In this document: one piece after another, positions 63,520-64,000 of the stretch
Position numbering within the stretch: the first letter of the stretch is position 1
Layout of the letters: each line of letters begins with the position of its first letter
DNA from: Sisyra terminalis
Lineage: Eukaryota > Arthropoda > Insecta > Neuroptera > Sisyridae
Direction of reading: 5' to 3'
DNA: 64,000 bases
Assembly: GCA_958496175.1 (NCBI GenBank)
Contig: OY292278.1
Coordinates: 18,538,001 to 18,602,000, forward strand
The notes under the pieces: generated by a model
Database searches by the model: none
Told to the model about the DNA's origin: nothing
Seen by the model: only the letters and a program-made list of their open reading frames with translations
Program-made: the position numbers and the translations under genes

Positions 63520-64000
63520 TACTTTCTTCCAGCAATGTATCGCCAAGACTGTGAAAGATCCAACATCAGTTATGGTTTGAAGCTGCATGTCAGCAAAAAG
63601 TACCGGTAGGATGTACATTGTGGAAGGTACTATGAGGCAAGACAATTATATATATGTCTTGGAAACGAGGTTATTGCCTCAAACTAAAGAGTGGTTTCCG
63701 GAAGAAAATTTTATCTTTATGCAGGATGTAGCTCCTTGCCTTAGAGTCAAAAAAGTTATGGATTTCCTTAAAAATTCTAACATTAATGTGCCTTCTTGAC
63801 CAGGAAAAAGTCCTGATGCTAATCCCATAGAAAATTTTTGGGTTATTGTGAAGAAAAAACTAAAAAAATAAACTATTACAACACGGGTGGATCTGATTAC
63901 CGAACTCATTAAAATTTGGCATCATAATAAAATATAAATAAAAAAAATAGTATAGAGCATGCCAGAATGAGAAAAATAAATTATAAACAATAAAGGATAT
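63520..64000 (+). pseudogene. Tc1-like transposase remnant, copy 2, truncated by window end
   Basis: It reads RMYIVEGTMRQDNYIYVLET, RLLPQTKEWFPEENFIFMQD and KKVMDFLKNSNINVPS, then a stop in place of Trp and PGKSPDANPIENFWVIVKKK. The D of FMQD and the SPD-NPIEN-W box are Tc1-family catalytic motifs. At least two in-frame stops show it is inactive. It is homologous to copy 1 (43890-45010) and preserves the uninterrupted target site of the nested MITE at about 63629-63634. The 3' end lies beyond the window. Confidence 0.85.

Noticed and set aside
1..64000. tRNA, rRNA or snRNA genes
   Set aside because: No A-box/B-box pair with cloverleaf arms and no recognisable rRNA segment was found by eye. 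A covariance search would be needed to exclude degenerate copies.

Overview
This window is AT-rich, intron- and repeat-dominated eukaryotic nuclear DNA, most likely from an insect. Two signs point that way. The only convincing host gene is a neuroligin with insect-like residues, and the transposons (Jockey-type LINE, mariner and Tc1 remnants, Penelope-like element, hAT and Harbinger-like non-autonomous elements) are a mixture typical of insects. The order cannot be fixed from the sequence; a beetle is a guess. There are no bacterial operons, rRNA genes, CRISPR arrays or convincing tRNA genes.

The host gene is on the + strand. Three consecutive exons (54513-54713, 54769-55454, 57690-57960) encode 386 codons from the C-terminal half of a cholinesterase-like domain. 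They are separated by introns of 55 bp and 2235 bp, and their splice phases agree. The protein lacks the esterase catalytic residues (Asp at the nucleophile position, Arg at the histidine position), as expected for an adhesion receptor. The N-terminal exons and the transmembrane and cytoplasmic exons were not found. Positions 1-54512 and 57961-64000 are therefore best read as parts of very large flanking introns, although other non-coding annotation of the left part cannot be excluded.

Left part (1-54.5 kb): a perfect 82-bp inverted repeat with TA microsatellites (0.4-1.0 kb), a decayed LINE reverse transcriptase on the minus strand (2.0-3.0 kb), a ~200-bp duplication (7.0-7.35 kb), a 25-bp minisatellite (11.4 kb), a composite repeat with pogo-like end motifs (18.9-20.45 kb), a 0.5-kb palindromic element (24.6 kb), a 1.5-kb long-inverted-repeat element with a short target duplication (40.8-42.3 kb), a mariner remnant (43.4 kb), a Tc1-like remnant interrupted by a 593-bp TA-flanked MITE (43.9-45.1 kb), and a dispersed repeat with CRE palindromes and its own nested MITE (48.15-48.86 kb). 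Several GC-richer, apparently unique patches lie between these.

Right part (54.5-64 kb): the neuroligin exons, a hAT-like MITE with a perfect 8-bp target duplication in the second intron (55.66-55.94 kb), a short foldback element (58.6 kb), the second copy of the dispersed CRE repeat (61.65-62.3 kb), a Penelope-like GIY-YIG fragment (62.35-62.8 kb), a minus-strand LINE fragment (63.2-63.4 kb), and a second Tc1-like copy running off the window. That second copy preserves the empty site of the nested MITE. No unprecedented gene system was found. The most informative signals are the nested transposition history, the long hairpin elements inside a neuronal gene, and a recurrent hammerhead-like motif at repeat ends.
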